From: Streptomyces noursei
Lineage (GTDB): Bacteria; Actinomycetota; Actinomycetes; Streptomycetales; Streptomycetaceae
Assembly (NCBI RefSeq): GCF_001646665.1
Contig: NZ_LWBU01000377.1
Location: 1 to 33,473 of the forward strand
Direction: 5' to 3'
DNA: 33,473 bases
Shown: one piece after another, positions 31,655 through 33,473 of the stretch
Position numbering within the stretch: position 1 is the first letter of the stretch
How the letters are laid out: every line of letters starts with the position of its first letter
Program-made: the position numbers and the translations under genes
Notes under the pieces: generated by a model
What the model was told of the DNA's origin: nothing
The model's database searches: none
What the model saw: only the letters and a program-made list of their open reading frames with translations

Positions 31655-33298
31655 TCACGGGGTCCAGGTGGCGGTGACGGCGAGGCTGCCCGGGGCGGCC
31701 GGCAGGCCCTGGAGGGGGACCGTGACGGGGGTGTCCCAGGTGCGGTTGGCGTGCCGGATGGTGTGCAGCGCCTTGTCATCGGCCGTGGTGACGGCCAGCT
31801 GGAACTCGCCGTTGACGGAGGCCGCGGCCACGGACTCGGCGGTGACGGTGCCGAGGATGGGCTTCAGGTCACCGAGGGGCGACCAGGAGCCGTCGGCGTA
31901 GCGGATGGCGTGGTACTGGTGGGCGCCGTTGTCGGTGGCGAGGACGATCTGGGCGTCGTTTCCGGTGCCGGCCAGGGTGATCCCGCTGATGGGGCCGGTG
32001 GAGCCGAGCGCGCCGGCGACGTCACCCCATCCGGTCCAGTGGCCGGTGGTGTTGCGGACGGTGTGGTAGGCCTTGCCGCCGCTGACGGCGGCGACCTGGA
32101 GCTGGCCTCCCGTGCTGGTCACGGCCGCGGTCGTGACGTTGCCGATCGGTCCGACGACACCCGCGACGTCACCGAAGGGGGTCCAGTGGCCGGCGGCGTT
32201 GCGGACGGTGTGGAAGACCTTGCCACCGGCGACGGCGACGACGTGGAGGTCGTAGCCGATGTTGACGGCGGTCACCTGGGTGAGGTCGGCCAGGGCGCCG
32301 GTCTCCCCGAAGACGTGGCCGAACGAGCCCCACGTACCGTCCTCCTTGCGGATGGTGTGGAACAGGTCGCCGCTGCCGCTGATGGCCAGGACGTGGGTGT
32401 CGCCGTTCATGCCGACGACGGCGGAGGAGCGGATGCCGCCGAGGTTCCCGGCCTTGGTCTGGATGTCGGTGAACCCGGTCCAGGAACCGTCGGGCAGCCG
32501 GATGCCCTGGTAGACGCTGTTACCGGACTGCACGGCGGTGGCCGTCTTCCAGCCGGAGGTCCGCGAACGGTGCTCGTCGATCCACTCGCCCAGGTCGTCC
32601 GTGCGGGCGGAGACGGCGCCCGTACGGGTCTCCGTGGCGGGGACTTCGAGGCAGCCGCCCTGCCAGGAGCGGGAGTTGACGCCGACGAGTTCGCCGGCGG
32701 CGTTGAGGAGCGGGCCGCCGGTGTCGCCCTTGCACAGGACGTCGGTGCCCTTGCCGGTGACGGCCAGGGTGGTGGAGGTGCTGGAATCGGTGGTGAAGGC
32801 GCCGGTGTGGAGCTTCTCCGGGGCCCACTCCGTCTTCGTCCGCCCGAACCCCGCCGCCGTCAGCTCGGCCCCGGCCGCGGGGGCGGCGGTGGCGCGCTTG
32901 ACGCCCGCGATGCCGGTCGCGGGGGTAGTCAGGCGGGCCAGGACCACATCGCGGTCGGTGCGCGGGGCGAGCTCGCTGACCTCGACGGTCCTCGCGTCGC
33001 CGAGGGTGACGACCGTCTTGAGGGCCGGCTTCCCGGCCGGGACCTCGGCGCCCGGCGTGGCGCCGAAGCAGCTCGCGGCGGTCAGGACCCAAGAGGCGTC
33101 GACGAGCGTGCCCGTGCAGCCACGGCTGTTCGTCTCGTCGCCGATGTTCAGCTTCACGGTGTACGCGTGCTGGTCGGCCGGGGCCTCGGGGCCGTGGAGG
33201 GCCACGGCGGGTCCGGCCGACACCAGCCCCGCGGCGAGCGCGGTGGCCGTGGCGAGCAGGCAGGTCATCTGCGCGGTGCGCGGACGGAGGGCATGCAT
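31655..33298 (-). CDS. Secreted trypsin-fold pseudoprotease with propeller-like repeats (547 aa)
   Basis: ATG 33298 is preceded by AAGGAAG. The signal peptide (MTCLLATATALAAGLVSAGP with AVALHG) and the S1-fold domain (about 43-255) closely resemble those of the 815-aa neighbour. The same two catalytic residues are replaced: S76 for His (VLTAASC) and T193 for Ser (KGDTGGPL); D117 is kept. Residues 260-547 contain about six repeats of some 48 residues with a FHT(V/I)R ... W ... FGDV pattern (GKVFHTVRNAAGHWTPFGDV, GKAYHTVRNTTGHWTGWGDV), resembling tachylectin-like propellers. It has its own terminator and upstream site, so it is not in an operon with the next gene. Extracellular binding is the likeliest role. 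Confidence 0.85.
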   Translation of the reverse strand: MHALRPRTAQMTCLLATATALAAGLVSAGPAVALHGPEAPADQHAYTVKLNIGDETNSRGCTGTLVDASWVLTAASCFGATPGAEVPAGKPALKTVVTLGDARTVEVSELAPRTDRDVVLARLTTPATGIAGVKRATAAPAAGAELTAAGFGRTKTEWAPEKLHTGAFTTDSSTSTTLAVTGKGTDVLCKGDTGGPLLNAAGELVGVNSRSWQGGCLEVPATETRTGAVSARTDDLGEWIDEHRSRTSGWKTATAVQSGNSVYQGIRLPDGSWTGFTDIQTKAGNLGGIRSSAVVGMNGDTHVLAISGSGDLFHTIRKEDGTWGSFGHVFGETGALADLTQVTAVNIGYDLHVVAVAGGKVFHTVRNAAGHWTPFGDVAGVVGPIGNVTTAAVTSTGGQLQVAAVSGGKAYHTVRNTTGHWTGWGDVAGALGSTGPISGITLAGTGNDAQIVLATDNGAHQYHAIRYADGSWSPLGDLKPILGTVTAESVAAASVNGEFQLAVTTADDKALHTIRHANRTWDTPVTVPLQGLPAAPGSLAVTATWTP

Positions 33299-33473
33299 GA
33301 GGAACTTCCTTGCGAATCGGGGGTCGGTGCGCAGGCGCGTCGGAGGGCGACGGCGGCGCGTGTGGCCCGAGGGCGGCCGGAATCCGGCGCGGGCCTCGAA
33401 GGTGCTCGATCGAGGCCGTCCCGCGCGATGTCGACGGCCGGCCCGTGGAACGGGGGTTACTTGGCTGCGACGA
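33299..33473. other. Upstream region of the 547-aa gene; possible end of a further gene
   Basis: No complete gene fits. At the right edge a minus-strand frame reads VAAK then TAA (33456-33458), which could be the end of another gene, but only four residues are visible. Confidence 0.25.

Noticed and set aside
29034..31901. Plus-strand frame of 955 codons
   Set aside because: It mirrors the secreted trypsin-fold gene; Gly/Asp/Arg-rich with no fold signature, caused by strong codon bias on the other strand.
1..33473. tRNA or rRNA genes
   Set aside because: I saw no tRNA-like TpsiC or anticodon arms and no rRNA sequence; a covariance-model scan would be needed to exclude them fully.

Overview
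The window is very GC-rich, almost every gene shows the third-position GC bias of a high-GC actinomycete, and it carries an adjacent tap-tpg pair. It is therefore most likely from a Streptomyces (or close relative) linear replicon: a chromosome arm near the telomere, or a linear plasmid. Three things support this: the 3' end of a helicase-associated-domain protein at the left edge, the telomere-binding protein gene tap with the terminal-protein gene tpg at 19471-22302, and an unusually high density of broken genes, remnants and repeats, as expected of a subtelomeric accessory region.

Layout. 1-760: end of a helicase-type gene, a five-copy 11-bp tandem repeat and gene debris. 764-4330: a decayed Tn7/Tn5053-like transposon on the minus strand, with an intact DDE transposase flanked by two broken AAA+ ATPase genes; one ATPase carries a helix-turn-helix region like that of the transposase. 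4427-7894: a zinc-binding hypothetical protein, a GNAT acetyltransferase, a protein with an internally duplicated domain lying directly behind a toxin-like C-terminal tail, and a YciI-type protein. 8111-10938: an EcsC-like protein, a replication-relaxation family protein and a tiny membrane protein. 10939-14553: a repeat-rich, mostly plasmid-like stretch (14-bp periodic arrays, GTGCG/CGCAC clusters, a 28-bp exact duplication, a 17-bp perfect inverted repeat) with small membrane proteins and pseudogenes. 14554-17793: a two-TM membrane protein, a saccharopine-dehydrogenase-type oxidoreductase and a divergent GlxA/AraC regulator ending in a classic terminator. 17825-19397: pseudogenes (a CBM2 cellulose-binding tail, two hypotheticals) and one intact hypothetical. 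19471-22302: tap-tpg. 22332-23875: a broken tyrosine recombinase and two overlapping zinc-ribbon genes. 24334-25245: ku (non-homologous end joining). 25757-28869: a 5'-truncated GNAT gene and a three-gene module (HTH regulator, ImmA/IrrE-type HELWH peptidase, seven-TM MAB_1171c-type protein). 29064-33298: two secreted trypsin-fold proteins with C-terminal propeller-like repeats, both lacking the catalytic His and Ser.

How the parts fit. Tap and Tpg would maintain a linear replicon end, and Ku would repair double-strand breaks, which are frequent in such arms. The transposon, integrase, toxin/immunity and repeat remnants record repeated insertion and decay. The best candidates for unfamiliar biology are the HTH-AAA+ fusion in a two-ATPase transposon, the duplicated immunity-like gene behind a toxin tail, the HTH/ImmA/membrane module and the pair of predicted pseudoproteases. 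All assignments rest on reading the sequence and on recalled family features; no database search was run.
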